Source: Helichrysum umbraculigerum (lineage: Eukaryota > Streptophyta > Magnoliopsida > Asterales > Asteraceae). From it: DNA of 64,000 nt. The notes beneath the pieces were generated by a model, which saw only the letters and a program-made list of their open reading frames with translations, was not told the DNA's origin and searched no databases. Of the stretch, positions 53,287 to 64,000 are shown in pieces (the stretch's first letter is position 1; every line of letters begins with the position of its first letter). Where the stretch lies: assembly GCA_949592205.1 (NCBI GenBank), contig CATIUR010000001.1:263040250-263104249 (forward strand), given 5' to 3'. A program made the translations under genes and the position numbers.

Positions 53287-53524
53287 TGCGACGCAAGCCT
53301 TGTGTCGCATGTTGTGTCAAATTTCGCCTCTTATGTCGTATGAAACCAGTTATGTCGTACCCTATGCGACACAATATTGTGTCGTATCTTATGTCGCAAA
53401 TACTATGCGACACTATCACTATGTCGCTGTTGAATCAGCATCTCACATCTATGCGACACAACCCTTGTGTCGTATGGATATTGTGTCGCATGACAAACTT
53501 TTGTGTCGCATATTGTGTCACAAA
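53287..53524. repeat. GCGACACAA/TTGTGTCGC palindrome cluster in E2 5' LTR
   Basis: About fifteen words of TGCGACACAA, TTGTGTCGCA or close variants such as TATGTCGTA, often facing each other. It occupies 185-422 bp after the donor-like site, the position of the GCGACGTC cluster in E1. Confidence 0.9.
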
Positions 53525-53654
53525 ACACAGAAAACTCGGATTTTTACTAAGTGTTGAGACTCGAGATTCATCACTCAATTTTACCCGAATTCAGATCCCA
53601 GATGCGTTTTTCACCAAAGCAATACAGTAGAAATAAAAATTTTTCGAGCTGACC

Positions 53655-53717
53655 TGGCATCTCGACCCCAGCCAGGGGCCATCCCCTTGGACCCCGCTAG
53701 GGGCGCTGCCCCCGGAC
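53655..53717 (-). other. GC-rich block with G-quadruplex potential
   Basis: The plus strand has CCCC/GGGG alternations (CCAGGGGCCATCCCCTTGG, GCTAGGGGCGCTGCCCCCGG). The minus strand has five runs of four or five G within about 55 nt. It sits in the E2 LTR just after the palindromes; E1 and S3 lack it. Confidence 0.7.
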
Positions 53718-54868
53718 CCCCGTACTTAGATTCCGTAAGCACATTTATCACCAAGTGTCAAACTTGTATGACTTCAAAACGCTTATATGATACAACTTTT
53801 CAAACATAATGGAATATACTTTTCAAGTATAACACTTCGAAATCAATGTGATAACATCAAGACTATTATTACAATTAATCACCAACGGGCCGTACACGTT
53901 TTCAAACACTTAACAAATCAACCAAATCGTAGTAATTTGGACATATATAGTTGTATAACAACTACAAGGGTGATCTTTTGAGATACCAAATCATGTTATA
54001 ACCATCGCGTGTCGTGGACACCCTCAGGTTACAAGTCGTTGGACTTCATCACTCGGCTAATCAACTTACGTTTATTTTTAAACGCTTTCAGACTCAGGTG
54101 AGTCTCATAGCCCCTCTTTTTACTGTTTTACTCAGGGGTGTGATATATTGCTCATTTTTAACATGTGAACGCAAGTACAAACATTTCATATACTACATGA
54201 GTTTTTCACAACTAATCATTTAAAGTCCTCCGTCAGCATAGTTGTTAATACGTTGTAGCGTGAATATTAGTATATGGTACCATATAGGATTGACCTTCCT
54301 CGTTCGGGTTAGCAAGCACTAACCGGTTAAACGGACGTACTAATATTTGGGAAGACGAATGTTGATTAGGCATTCGTGGAGGCACCTCGCCCGGAATTCT
54401 CTTTAGGGGACCCGGCCCTCGAGTTAAGCTCGACTATGTGCTCATGGCTGTATACATATACATTATCAATTGCTGGATGCAATTCAATTATTTAAATCTT
54501 GCGGTTCATACTATATTACTTGGTTTCAAACCTGTGAGCTCACCAGCTTTAGCTGACCCATTTAGCATATATCGCAGGTACCAAGCAGTAGGTCGTTTCG
54601 GCTTCAGGACTTTTAGCTCGAGTCAGCATACAGACGTTTGAGATTTTCTTGCATTAGTATATTTTGTACAAGTACTTATGTACTGAAATCTCCTTTTATT
54701 TAAACTCGAGCTATGTAAAGCTATAAATGTTGTAAACATTTCAATGTCAATATATTTTTGTTAAAATGACGCATATAGAGTCGTTTACTATATATCTTGT
54801 GCTTTGTTATTGATTAGTAACACCCATATCGTGCTTCCGCAAATCATTAAATTTGGGGGTGTTACAGT

Positions 54869-54881
54869 TGGTATCAGAGCC
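54869..54881 (+). other. E2 primer binding site, tRNA-iMet type
   Basis: TGGTATCAGAGCC, 2 nt after the LTR end, as in E1. Confidence 0.95.
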
Positions 54882-55193
54882 TAAGGTTATAGTGAACTAG
54901 GTTGCATTTAGTGGGCCTAGACTATGACCATTAGGCAGTATTCCTTATTAGGTATAACTGGTTCTGTGATTACGTCATACGAGTTTAATTTAACATAGCC
55001 TGATCAACTATGTACAATTAAGCAAAGATGATGTAAGATCTTAAAGTAGTTATGGCTAAACAGGGTACACTTGAAGACTCTGACCTCGAGAGGACCGAGA
55101 CTTAAACATGTTTGTGCTAGACACTCAATAGGCTATATTATATAGGAACTATATGAATATAGGCCTCACTCTTACTAACGCTTTGTCTCAGAA

Positions 55194-55679
55194 ATGGCAA
55201 ACACACCGCCCAATTCATCGCGCTCTCAATCCGGGTCGCAGAACCCAAGGGTAGCAAGGAGGAACAACAGGTTGCCTCGAGCTGGCCCTTACCCCACTCA
55301 CTTCACCTTGCCGGCCTTAGCCGCTAGGGTGAACCAACACGAGCAGCGACTTCGCACCATGGATGTCGTGTTGCAAGAAACCAACGAGAACTGGAGACTT
55401 ACATCTCTCGAACGCATCGAAAAAGTCACCGAGGATCACGAAACCACCGTTAATAATGTAGACGTTCTTTTCAACAAAGTGGTGGAGATAAGCGTAGAAA
55501 CCGCCCTTTTAAAACACAGACTAGATGAGTGTGAACAACGCTCACGGGTATCAGATGAATACATTGGCAGTTTGGTTCAACGACTGGCCTTGGCTGAAGA
55601 CAATGCCCGACAGGCCAGCAGACTTGCCAATACTATGGATCGTCTCATTGAAATGATGGAGCAGATAAATTTACGTTAA
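55194..55679 (+). CDS. E2 ORF1: coiled-coil accessory protein
   Basis: 161 aa, ATG start, colinear with E1 ORF1 (about 79% identical by hand count, no indels). The basic N-terminus (RVARRNNRLPRAG) and the segment ARVNQHEQRLRTMDVVLQE are almost unchanged, as is the C-terminal QRLALAEDNARQASRLAN. The middle heptads are much changed, mostly to similar residues. It remains open although the gag-pol of the same element has a stop and two deletions. CAG/AAATG precedes the start. Function unknown; a self-associating partner of Gag or RNA is a guess. Confidence 0.75.
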   Translation: MANTPPNSSRSQSGSQNPRVARRNNRLPRAGPYPTHFTLPALAARVNQHEQRLRTMDVVLQETNENWRLTSLERIEKVTEDHETTVNNVDVLFNKVVEISVETALLKHRLDECEQRSRVSDEYIGSLVQRLALAEDNARQASRLANTMDRLIEMMEQINLR

Positions 55680-55856
55680 GACTAGTGTAGTCTTCGTCTT
55701 GTAATCTATCGTGTAGTCTAATAACTATCTAAACGCTACTCTATAACTTAATCGGATGTAACAATTCCCGACACCTTTTGTAATATCTCCGTCGGATGTA
55801 ACCTTTGAACTCGTATTATCTATCAAATATTCCTTGCTGTTTCTACTTATACTAAT

Positions 55857-58236
55857 TGTAACACCCCCGAAATTCACTGTTTTGCGGAAGCATAGTTTGG
55901 GGTGTTACTAATTAAATATCACAGCACAAAGATAAAGTAAACGACATCTATATGCAACGTTTGTAAATTAGTTACATTCCATAGATATATTGTTTGAAAA
56001 CTTAGTGTTTTCGTATACAAAAAGGTAATTTCCCTAGAGTCCGCGCGTGTAGCGAGAGATTCTATTACATAATCAAAATATACAAAAGATAATGCTAAGA
56101 ATCTCCGTTAATGCAGTTGTGTTGAAATCATGCGACTCTAGCTAAAATCCTGGAGTAATCCTACTCCATCCGGGTACCTGAGAAAACATGCAAAAAAGTG
56201 TCAACCAAAAGGTTGGTGAATCTCACAGGTTTGTAAGTAATATCAGCTTTGAACACGAGATTTCATCAGTAATGCCCGCAGGCGTAAAATCAGCAATTTC
56301 AATCCAGAAATCGTAAACCAGTATTTGCAATCCCGCAAATGTAAGTAAGTAAGTTTATACCATTGCCATGAGGCTCATAATCGAAGCTTAACCCGTAAGT
56401 AATAAGTTTGCTCCCGTGACATGCTCGTAGTTGAGCAAGCATCAGTAACGAATAAGTAGTCACCCGTTTCTACGTGTAAATCAGTACGTGGCAGCGCTAC
56501 TGCCCCGGGTTGGGAGGGTCATTTCCCTAATGGATCCATTAACTAGTGTTCGCGCTTAAGTCCATAACTAACGATATATGATGGAGAGACTTCTGTTTGT
56601 AAGTAAACTCATGCAATTTCGTTTGGTATAGTAAACAGTTTAGTACTTGTGTTCAAGAAAATCAGTAGCATGTATCTCCCCCAATAAGATAAAACAGTAA
56701 AAGTGGGGCCGTAAGACTCACCTGAGTCTTGTAGTAATCAGTTGCAATTAGCAAGTAGTAAGTAAAGCAAGTAGGTTCTCTGAACCCGTAGCCTTCAAAT
56801 GCCTAATCATATGAAGTTATGTAAGTATGCGTCTCACGAGACGTTTCGTTTAGTTGTACACAACTAGTATATCCAGTGTTTGTCCGTATGTTTGTAATTG
56901 TTTGTTTGTTGGAAAACATGTTTGGCCCGTTGGTGACGGTTTGTAGCAAAAATTCTAAAATGTTGACTTTGCTACAGTAGATTTGCTACAGTACTGCTAC
57001 ATAGAGTGAAGATCCTTTAAAATTTCCAAGTTTTCTGCGACATAAGCTGCGACACAAGGATTTGTGTGCGACACAAGGGTTGTGTCGCATGAAGGATGCG
57101 ACACAATAGCTCTGCGACACAATGGTTGTGTCGCAAAAAGCTTGCGATGCTAATTCAATAGCGACAGAACGGTTGTGTCGTATTAAATACGACATAGTAT
57201 GCGACATAGAGTGCGACACAATATTGTGTCGCAAAGGTTACGACACTAAAGGATTGGTACGACACAAGGTGCGACACAAACGGGTTTATGCGACACATCA
57301 TGCGACACAAGGCTTGTGTCGCATGTATGAACACCAGCCCAGAAACTTTCGGGTTTCAAGAATTTTCGACCAAAAACGCAAATCTAACCCATTTTTGAGC
57401 TATAAAATCGTGTATTCTTCATGTATTAGGTTATATCTAAGTTGTGTACACATCAAAACATCAAAACATTACACCAAATTGAATAGATCTAAAATTTTAG
57501 GAATTTCTTACTTTTGCAAATCGAGCTAAATGGAGGATGAAATGGTGAAAACGATCTTGATATTCTTGCTCCACTCGTGATGGTGATTCCGAATATGTAA
57601 TTTTTGTGGTCGAGATTTGATGTCGAAAATTTGGTAGTATTTTTAGTGAGAGTGTTTTTGAGGTGTGTGTGTTTTTGGAGAAGTGAAAATGAAAGGAAAA
57701 GTGAGGAGGGGGAAGGGTGTAGGCTGATCCAAAGGAGAAAGGAGGGGAAAATACTCCCCAAAACCCAGTGTTGACTCCGTGTCCTAATCGTTTATTCACT
57801 AGTTTTCAATATTTAACCAAACGTTTATATTTTAAAATGTAACTAGAGTATTTAAATAAAAATACTTTGAAATTAATAGAAAACATTTGTCGCAATATTT
57901 TAATTATTAAGTCGCGTTTATTACATTTTGTTGCGTTAGTTAAAATGTCGTCGCGATAATATGTAAATAATGCTCGTTCGGTTGTGTATTTTATATAACA
58001 AAATACGTTCTCATTATTTAAGAAAATTTCTGTCACCAACGTCCAAGTAAACTGTGTCGGACTCCGTCCGGTTAATTCGCACGATTTATTCAAATCGCGT
58101 AAGTACACACACACATATATATAAATTACCTTATATATATACAGATAGAGCCTGTAATTAGTCCTATTACATACTAATTACAACTAGTTACAAACAATTA
58201 GGCATAATTAATTATCCTAATTATGCAGGTGTTACA
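55857..58236 (-). mobile_element. S3: solo LTR inserted between ORF1 and gag of E2
   Basis: 2380 bp from TGTAACACCC to GGTGTTACA, perfect TSD CTAAT (55852-55856 and 58237-58241). In minus sense it has a leader, an AAAA/GTAAG donor (57511) and the palindrome cluster. It is a third Tekay-like subfamily, only moderately similar to E1 and E2 LTRs. Confidence 0.92.
57036..57325. repeat. GCGACACAA palindrome cluster in S3
   Basis: About eighteen TGCGACACAA / TTGTGTCGCA words and variants in 290 bp, some as direct hairpins (GCGACACAAGGGTTGTGTCGC is one, 57068-57088). It lies 186-475 bp after the donor in LTR sense. Confidence 0.9.
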
Positions 58237-58365
58237 CTAATAGCCATAATCCCTTTTTTTTTCATATTGATGTTATGTATTACCGCCTTTATACATGTAC
58301 ATCTGAGATAAATACCATTTTCTTGCAAAAATCTCATGTATCTTCATTTCTTTTATTGAAGAATC

Positions 58366-59379
58366 ATGCCGCCAAAGACAAGACCATACACCGACGCTCA
58401 GCTTACGTCACTCATAACCCAGGCTGTGACTGAAGCCTTGGCTCGGAATACTCCACAGAATTCTGCGAGAAACAGCGATGCCGCTGAAACCCCCGCTACT
58501 AAACCTTGTTCTTACAAGGACTTTCAGAGCTGTAAACCCTCGAGCTTCAAGGGTACTGAAGGAGCCATCGGACTAATCAGATGGTTCGAAAAGATGGAAA
58601 CTGTTTTCCGTGTCAGTAAATGCGCGGAGAACGACAAAGTAAACTTTGCTACCTGCTCTCTCGAAGATGATGCCCACTCTTGGTGGAACTCATATTCCCA
58701 ATCCGTGGGTGCTGACACTGCCTACCAACTAACTTGGGAGGAGTTGAAAGCAAAACTCACCGCCAAATACTGCTCAATCGACAAACTCCAAAAGCTGGAC
58801 GAGGAGTTCTGGAACCTAAAGGTTCAGGATGGTGATATCGATGGTTATACCACCAGATTCCAACAACTCGCTGCCCTCCGCCCAGCTATGGTGAGCACAG
58901 AACCTGATAAAATCAGGAAGTACATCCTTGGTCTTCCTGAGCCTGTTCGGGGACACGTCGCCTCTTCTAACCAAACCACCATTGACGGTGCAATCCTACT
59001 GGCCCAAGACCTGATGTCAATGAGCCAGGATTCTGAACCACCAACTTCATCCTCCCACAACAACAAAAGAAAGTGGTCCGACTACCACAACAACCACCCA
59101 AACCAACAAAACAAGAAATCCAACACCATCAAAGCCTACAACACCACCACAGACATCAAACGGGGCTACACTGGGAGCAAACAATATTGTTCCAAGTGCA
59201 GCCGTCACCATGAACGTTTCTGTGGTCCCTTTTGCAACAATTGCAAGAGGAACGGCCACCTCACCAAAGATTGCCACTCTCCTACCAACAACAACCCTAA
59301 CAACACCAGGACACCCAAAGTCTGCTTTGAGTGTGGGAACCCCAGGCACTTCAGGGACACGTGCCCAAAGCTGAAGAAT

Positions 59380-59411
<32 letters not shown>

Positions 59412-62400
59412 CCGCAACAGCAACAACAACAACACCCGAAGCAGAGCCTTCGTCATCAAATCCGGGGACGCCCGCCAAGACCCGAATGTGGTCTCGGGTA
59501 TGTTCCTCCTCAACAACTTAACTGCTTCTATTCTATTTGATACTGGTGCTGATAGAAGCTTTATCTCCAATGACTTTTGCCCATTACTTGACATCACTCC
59601 TGTTGCCTTAGATGTTAAGTACACTGTAGAGCTAGCAAATGGGAAACTTATAGAAACCAGTAGTGTGATACCAAATTGCACTTTAAACCTAGCTGACGAA
59701 ACCTTTTCAATCGATCTTGTACCCATTGAAATCGGGAGTTTCGACGTCATCATTGGAATGGACTGGTTGTCCAAACACCGAGCTGAAATCGTTTGTTACG
59801 ATAAGATCGTCCGCATTCCGCTCGCTGTCGGTAGAACCTTGATCATACAGGGGGAGACCGGCAGAACGAGACTCAATATCATCTCTTGCTTAAAAACCCG
59901 AAAATTTCTGAGAAAGGGTTACCCTGCAATACTCGCACACATCACAGAGAAGAAGTCGGAGGAGAAGCGACTTGAGGATGTGCCAATTGTTAGAGACTTT
60001 CCCGAAGTCTTTCCAGAAGAACTACCTGGTTTACCTCCATCTAGACAGGTTGAGTTCTCAATCGATCTCGTGCCGGGTGCCGCACCGGTGGCCCGCGTAC
60101 CGTACCGTTTAGCCCCATCCGAACTTCAGGAGTTGTCCGCCCAGTTACAGGAACTCCTGGATAGAGGATTCATTAGACCGAGTTCTTCACCTTGGGGAGC
60201 TCCGGTCTTATTTGTTAAAAAGAAGGACGGTTCATTCCGAATGTGCATCGACTACCGAGAGTTGAACAAATTGGCCGTCAAAAACCGATACCCACTTCCT
60301 CGCATTGATGATCAATTCGACCAACTTCAGGGTTCAAGTTTCTACTCAAAAATCGACCTGCGATCAGGCTATCATCAGTTACGAGTTCGCGACACCGATA
60401 TCCCAAAAACTGCTTTCAGAACTCGTTACGGGCACTACGAATTCCAAGTGATGCCCTTTGGTCTATCCAACGCACCGGCTGTATTCATGGACCTCATGAA
60501 CCGGGTGTGTAAACCTTACCTCGACAAGTTTGTCATTGTCTTTATCGATGACATACTCATTTACTCGCACAACGAGCAAGAACATGCGCAACACCTCAAA
60601 ACCATCCTTGAACTACTTAGACACGAGGAGCTCTACGCCAAATTCTCTAAGTGTGAGTTCTGGATACAAACCGTTCAATTTCTTGGTCACGTGATCGATA
60701 GTCAGCGAATTCACGTTGACCCATCAAAAATCGAGGCTATCAAAGACTGGCAAGCACCCACCACTGCAACTGAAGTACGTCAATTCTTGGGTCTTGCTGG
60801 GTACTATCGGCGATTTATTGAAAATTTCTCCAAAATAGCTCAACCACTCACAGTACTGACTCAGAAGGACAAAAGGTTCGATTGGACCGATAAACAAGAG
60901 TCAGCGTTCCAACTTCTGAAACAAAAGCTTTGCAGTGCTCCAATTCTGTCACTACCCGAAGGCACCGATGACTTCGTGGTATACTGCGATGCTTCACACC
61001 AAGGTCTCGGTTGTGTGCTGATGCAACGAGACAAAGTCATTGCCTATGCCTCACGACAGCTGAAAATTCACGAAAAGAACTACACCACTCATGATCTCGA
61101 ACTTGGAGCTGTCGTTTTTGCCCTCAAAATCTGGAGACATTATCTCTACGGCACTAAGTGCACAATCTTTACCGATCATAAAAGTCTCCAACATATCTTC
61201 GATCAGAAGGATCTCAATATGAGGTAACGTCGATGGGTTGAGTTGCTTACCGATTACGTTTGCGAGATCAAGTACCATCCAGGGAAGGCTAATGTTGTAG
61301 CCGATGCCCTCAGTCGAAAGGAACGACCAAAACCACTTCGAGTCCGAGCCCTCAGTATGACCATTCACAACGAACTTACCATTCAGATTCATACCGCTCA
61401 GATCGAAGCCCTGAAACCTGAAAACATCAAAAATGAAGCCTTGCGGGGTATTGACAAACAATTCGAAATCAGACCTAACAGGATTAGGTATTTCTTAAAC
61501 CGAATCTGGTTGCCTAATTTTGGGAACCTACGAGACTTGGTGATGGATGAGGCTCACAAGTCCAAATATTCTATCCATCCGGGATCCGATAAGATGTACC
61601 ACGGAATCAAGGAATTTTATTGGTGGCCGAACATGAAAGCCGAAATCGCCACTTATGTCAGCAAGTGTCTTACTTGCTCAAAGTCAAAACCGAACATCAG
61701 AAACCTCCTGGTTTACTCCAACAACCTGAAATCCCTGAATGGAAATGGGAACAAATTGCCATGGATTTCATAACCAAACTACCAAAGTCGTCGAGCGGTT
61801 GCGATACCATTTGGGTGATCGTCGATCGTCTCACCAAATCCGCTCATTTCCTGGCAATCAAGGAAAACGATAAAATGGAACGCCTTGCACAAATCTACAT
61901 CAAGGAAATTGTTTCTCAACACGGTGTTCCAATCTCGATCATCTCTGACAGAGATGCCCGTTTCACTTCTCACTTTTGGCAGTCACTTCAAAAAACATTG
62001 GGTACTCGTCTTGATATGAGCACCGCGTACCATCCCCAAACCGATGGCCAAAGTAAACGAACCATCCAAACTCTGGAAGACATGCTACGAGCATGCGTAG
62101 TTGATTTCGGTACAAACTGGGAAAGACATCTACCGTTGTGCGAATTCTCGTACAATAACAGCTATCACGCCAGCATTAAGGCTGCACCTTTTGAGGTACT
62201 GTACGGTCGTAAGTGCCGATCACCGATCTGTTGGACTAAAGTGGGAGATAGCCAACTCACTGGTCTTGAACTCATACACGCCACCACTGAGAAAATTGTA
62301 GAAATCCAAAACCGACTCAAAGCCGCACGTGATCGTCAGAAAAGTTATGGTGACGTGAGACGCAAACCCCTCGAGTTCCAAGTTGGGGATCGAGTACTCT

Positions 62401-62826
62401 TGAAAGTATCGCCTTGGAAAGGCGTAATTCGATTCGGTAAACGCGGGAAGTTAAATCCCAGATACATTGGACCATTCGAGATCCTCGAGAGGATTGGTCC
62501 AGTGGCATATCGATTACAGCTGCCATCCGAACTCAGCAGCGTGCACCCCACTTTTCACATTTCTAACCTAAAGAAATGTCTATCCGATGAGACACTTATT
62601 ATACCACTTGACGAGATTCGCGTCGATAACAAACTTCATTTCGTTGAGGAACCTGCTGAAATCATGGACCGTGAGGTCAAACAACTAAAACAAAGTCGTA
62701 TTCCCATCGTCAGGTCAGATGGAATTCGCGGTGCGGTCCGGAATTCACCTGGGAACGGGAAGACCAAATGCGACTCAAATATCCTAAACTCTTCACTGGT
62801 TCTACATCAAACACGACCTCGAACTA
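58366..62826 (+). pseudogene. gag-pol: E2 Gag-Pol, disabled
   Basis: Colinear with E1 Gag-Pol: Gag, two CCHC knuckles (the second has Gly changed to Arg in NPRHFRDTC), a shorter poly-Asn linker, protease DTGA, RT FIDD and RNase H. Then come three lesions relative to E1: a TAA in place of a Gln codon at 61225-61227 after DLNMR; a one-base loss near 61680 (after LTCSK), which shifts the integrase into another frame; and a one-base loss near 62713, which destroys the chromodomain-like tail. The integrase core itself is open (61620-62700 region). It could be mobilised only in trans. Confidence 0.92.
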
Positions 62827-62850
62827 AATTTCGGGACGAAATTCTTCTAA

Positions 62851-62861
62851 CAGGGGGAGAA
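62851..62861 (+). other. E2 polypurine tract
   Basis: CAGGGGGAGAA directly before the 3' LTR, identical to that of E1. Confidence 0.88.
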
Positions 62862-64000
62862 TGTAACACCCGCCAAATTAGGACAAGTAATTAGTGCCTA
62901 ATCGTATGTTAATACATGTAATTAGTTTTGTGTTAGGCTAATTTATGTATCGAAATATATATATTGTTGAATATATACAAAAATGCGATTTGAGTAAATC
63001 GTACACAATTTAAATCGAATGTATTTCGGTTCCATAAATACGGACGTTGGTGACCAATTTCTATTAAATAACACTATTATGTTAAATTAAATATTTTCTT
63101 AGTGATATTCAAATTACAATTCGTATCGTACAAACAAAACTTACACAATTTAAAATATTTAACGCGCAAACTAACAAAACAAACTAACTTATATTTTATA
63201 ACTCGAATATAAAGAAACTAGCAAAATGCTTCAATAAAAATATCGCGTAATAAATTTGTATTTTAAAACTTACCATTTAATATGCAAAATAATTATTTAA
63301 CGTTTAAATGACGGAGTAAACGAACACCGCACGGACCGCGATTGCTGAGACTGAAAAGTTGGAGGTTAAACCCCCCAACTCCCTTTCTCCTCCTCTCATT
63401 TCTCACCTCTCTCTCTCTCTCTCTCTTACTCTCTCCTCTCCCTTTTTCTCTCAATTCACCAAACACACACACACTCACAAAATCAACAAATAAACATACT
63501 AAACCCGCTCGGATCACCTCGACGCTTTGGAGAAAAACGTTCACCACTTTCCGACCTACAACTCTATCTTTTCGGATTTTCAATCCGACATTTTGTAAGT
63601 TTCCGACAAAATCCCGAAAACTCTCGATTCTTTGTATTTTCACTTGTTAGTGTTTATATAACTTATATATGTCCATTACAAAGAGTAGAACACGGTTTTA
63701 TAGCTTAAAAACGGGTTGGAATTGGGTTTTTGGCCGGAAAAATCTCGACAGTCGGACTTTCTGGGCTGATGTTCTTCAATGCGACACAAGCCTTGTGTCG
63801 CATGTTGTGTCGTATTTCGCCTCTTATGTCGTATGAAACCAGTTATGTCGTACCCTATGTGACACAATATTGTGTCGTATCTTATGTCGCAAATAATATG
63901 CGACACTATCACTATGTCGCTGTTGAATCAGCATCTCACATCTATGCGACACAACCCTTGTGTCGTATGGATATTGTGTCACATTTCTATGCGACACAAC
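62862..64000 (+). repeat. E2 3' LTR, cut by the window end
   Basis: First 1139 bp of the LTR, matching 52371-53509 with a few substitutions and small indels. It ends in the palindrome cluster, so the TSD cannot be checked. Confidence 0.93.
63780..64000. repeat. Palindrome cluster in E2 3' LTR (partial)
   Basis: Same cluster as 53287-53524, but the final part differs: here GTGTCACATTTCTATGCGACAC replaces the copy-specific end, so units have been lost or gained since insertion. Confidence 0.85.

Larger units (their letters stand above)
52371..54866 (+). repeat. E2 5' LTR
   Basis: 2496 bp, TGTAACACCCG to GGGTGTTACA. It includes a CT-rich leader (52905-52965), a donor-like TTTT/GTAAGT with the intron starting at 53102, a palindrome cluster and a GC-rich hairpin block. 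The last 850 bp match E1's LTR closely, while the palindrome region does not. Confidence 0.93.
53102..55191 (+). other. Predicted leader intron of E2
   Basis: GTAAGTTTCCG at 53102 to TTTGTCTCAG at 55191, 2 nt before the ORF1 ATG. It mirrors E1 12235-14161. It would remove the palindromes, LTR end and PBS. Consensus-based only. Confidence 0.45.
52371..64000 (+). mobile_element. E2: Tekay-like chromovirus, runs off the window
   Basis: A plus-strand relative of E1: 5' LTR 52371-54866, PBS, ORF1, an inserted solo LTR, gag-pol with three lesions, polypurine tract, and the first 1139 bp of the 3' LTR. It lies in the leader of the Athila element; the left flank is GTTGG, but its duplicate is outside the window. 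The LTR overlap shows roughly ten substitutions plus indels per 1.1 kb, so it is older than E1. Confidence 0.93.

Noticed and set aside
53183..53630. Cys/Arg/His-rich frames over the E2 palindrome cluster (also 57122-57529)
   Set aside because: Created by the repeated TGTCGC words; not conserved between the two E2 LTRs.
1..64000. tRNA, rRNA or other RNA genes
   Set aside because: None seen on either strand; the only tRNA-like matches are the 13-nt primer binding sites of E1 and E2.

Overview
This window is repeat-dense plant nuclear DNA, almost wholly nested transposable elements. The evidence is Ty3/gypsy elements of plant type (Tekay/Del-like chromoviruses primed by initiator tRNA-Met, and Athila), CACTA, hAT, Mutator-like, Helitron and Stowaway relics, and one plant-specific DC1-domain gene. 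The style of the elements suggests an asterid, perhaps Asteraceae, but no host marker fixes a genus.

Layout. 1-860 is a TTA microsatellite, followed by a GGCGCC-rich patch (1450-2070), a long-TIR Mutator-like element (2221-3244) and a 128-bp tandem pair. 4639-14860 is a complete, apparently very young Tekay-like element (E1, minus strand): both LTRs are 2300 bp with no difference seen by eye, TSD TAATA, intact 1494-aa Gag-Pol, plus an extra 161-aa coiled-coil ORF (ORF1) between PBS and gag. E1 sits at the edge of a fold-back repeat. Beside it is the only convincing intact host-type gene, a five-module DC1 protein (16139-17209). 17644-21290 is a TIR element carrying an Ulp1-protease-like exon; a Helitron end, hAT elements and LINE scraps follow. 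26457-33552 is a CACTA element (TSD TAT) holding a 66-bp satellite with telobox-like motifs, a solo LTR, a fragment of a QWRF-family gene and a Mutator MITE. 34065-37768 is a broken hAT transposase gene interrupted by a hAT MITE and an Athila-type solo LTR.

41629-52370 is a decayed Athila element (minus strand), itself interrupted by a solo LTR inside its own LTR and by a hAT element inside pol, which in turn carries a Mutator MITE and a Stowaway MITE. A second Tekay-like element (E2, plus strand, 52371 to beyond the window end) is inserted in Athila 5' sequence. It has ORF1 intact, a gag-pol with three lesions, and a third subfamily's solo LTR (55857-58236, TSD CTAAT) between ORF1 and gag.

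The most interesting pattern joins several of these elements. In E1, E2 and two related solo LTRs, a splice-donor-like GTAAG site in the LTR is followed about 160-480 bp downstream by a cluster of short palindromes whose sequence differs between subfamilies (GCGACGTC, GCGACACAA or GAATCCGGCGGATTC types). In E1 and E2 a matching acceptor lies 2 nt before the ORF1 start codon. This suggests a spliced leader that removes the palindrome cluster and PBS to express ORF1. All functional statements rest on reading motifs by eye.
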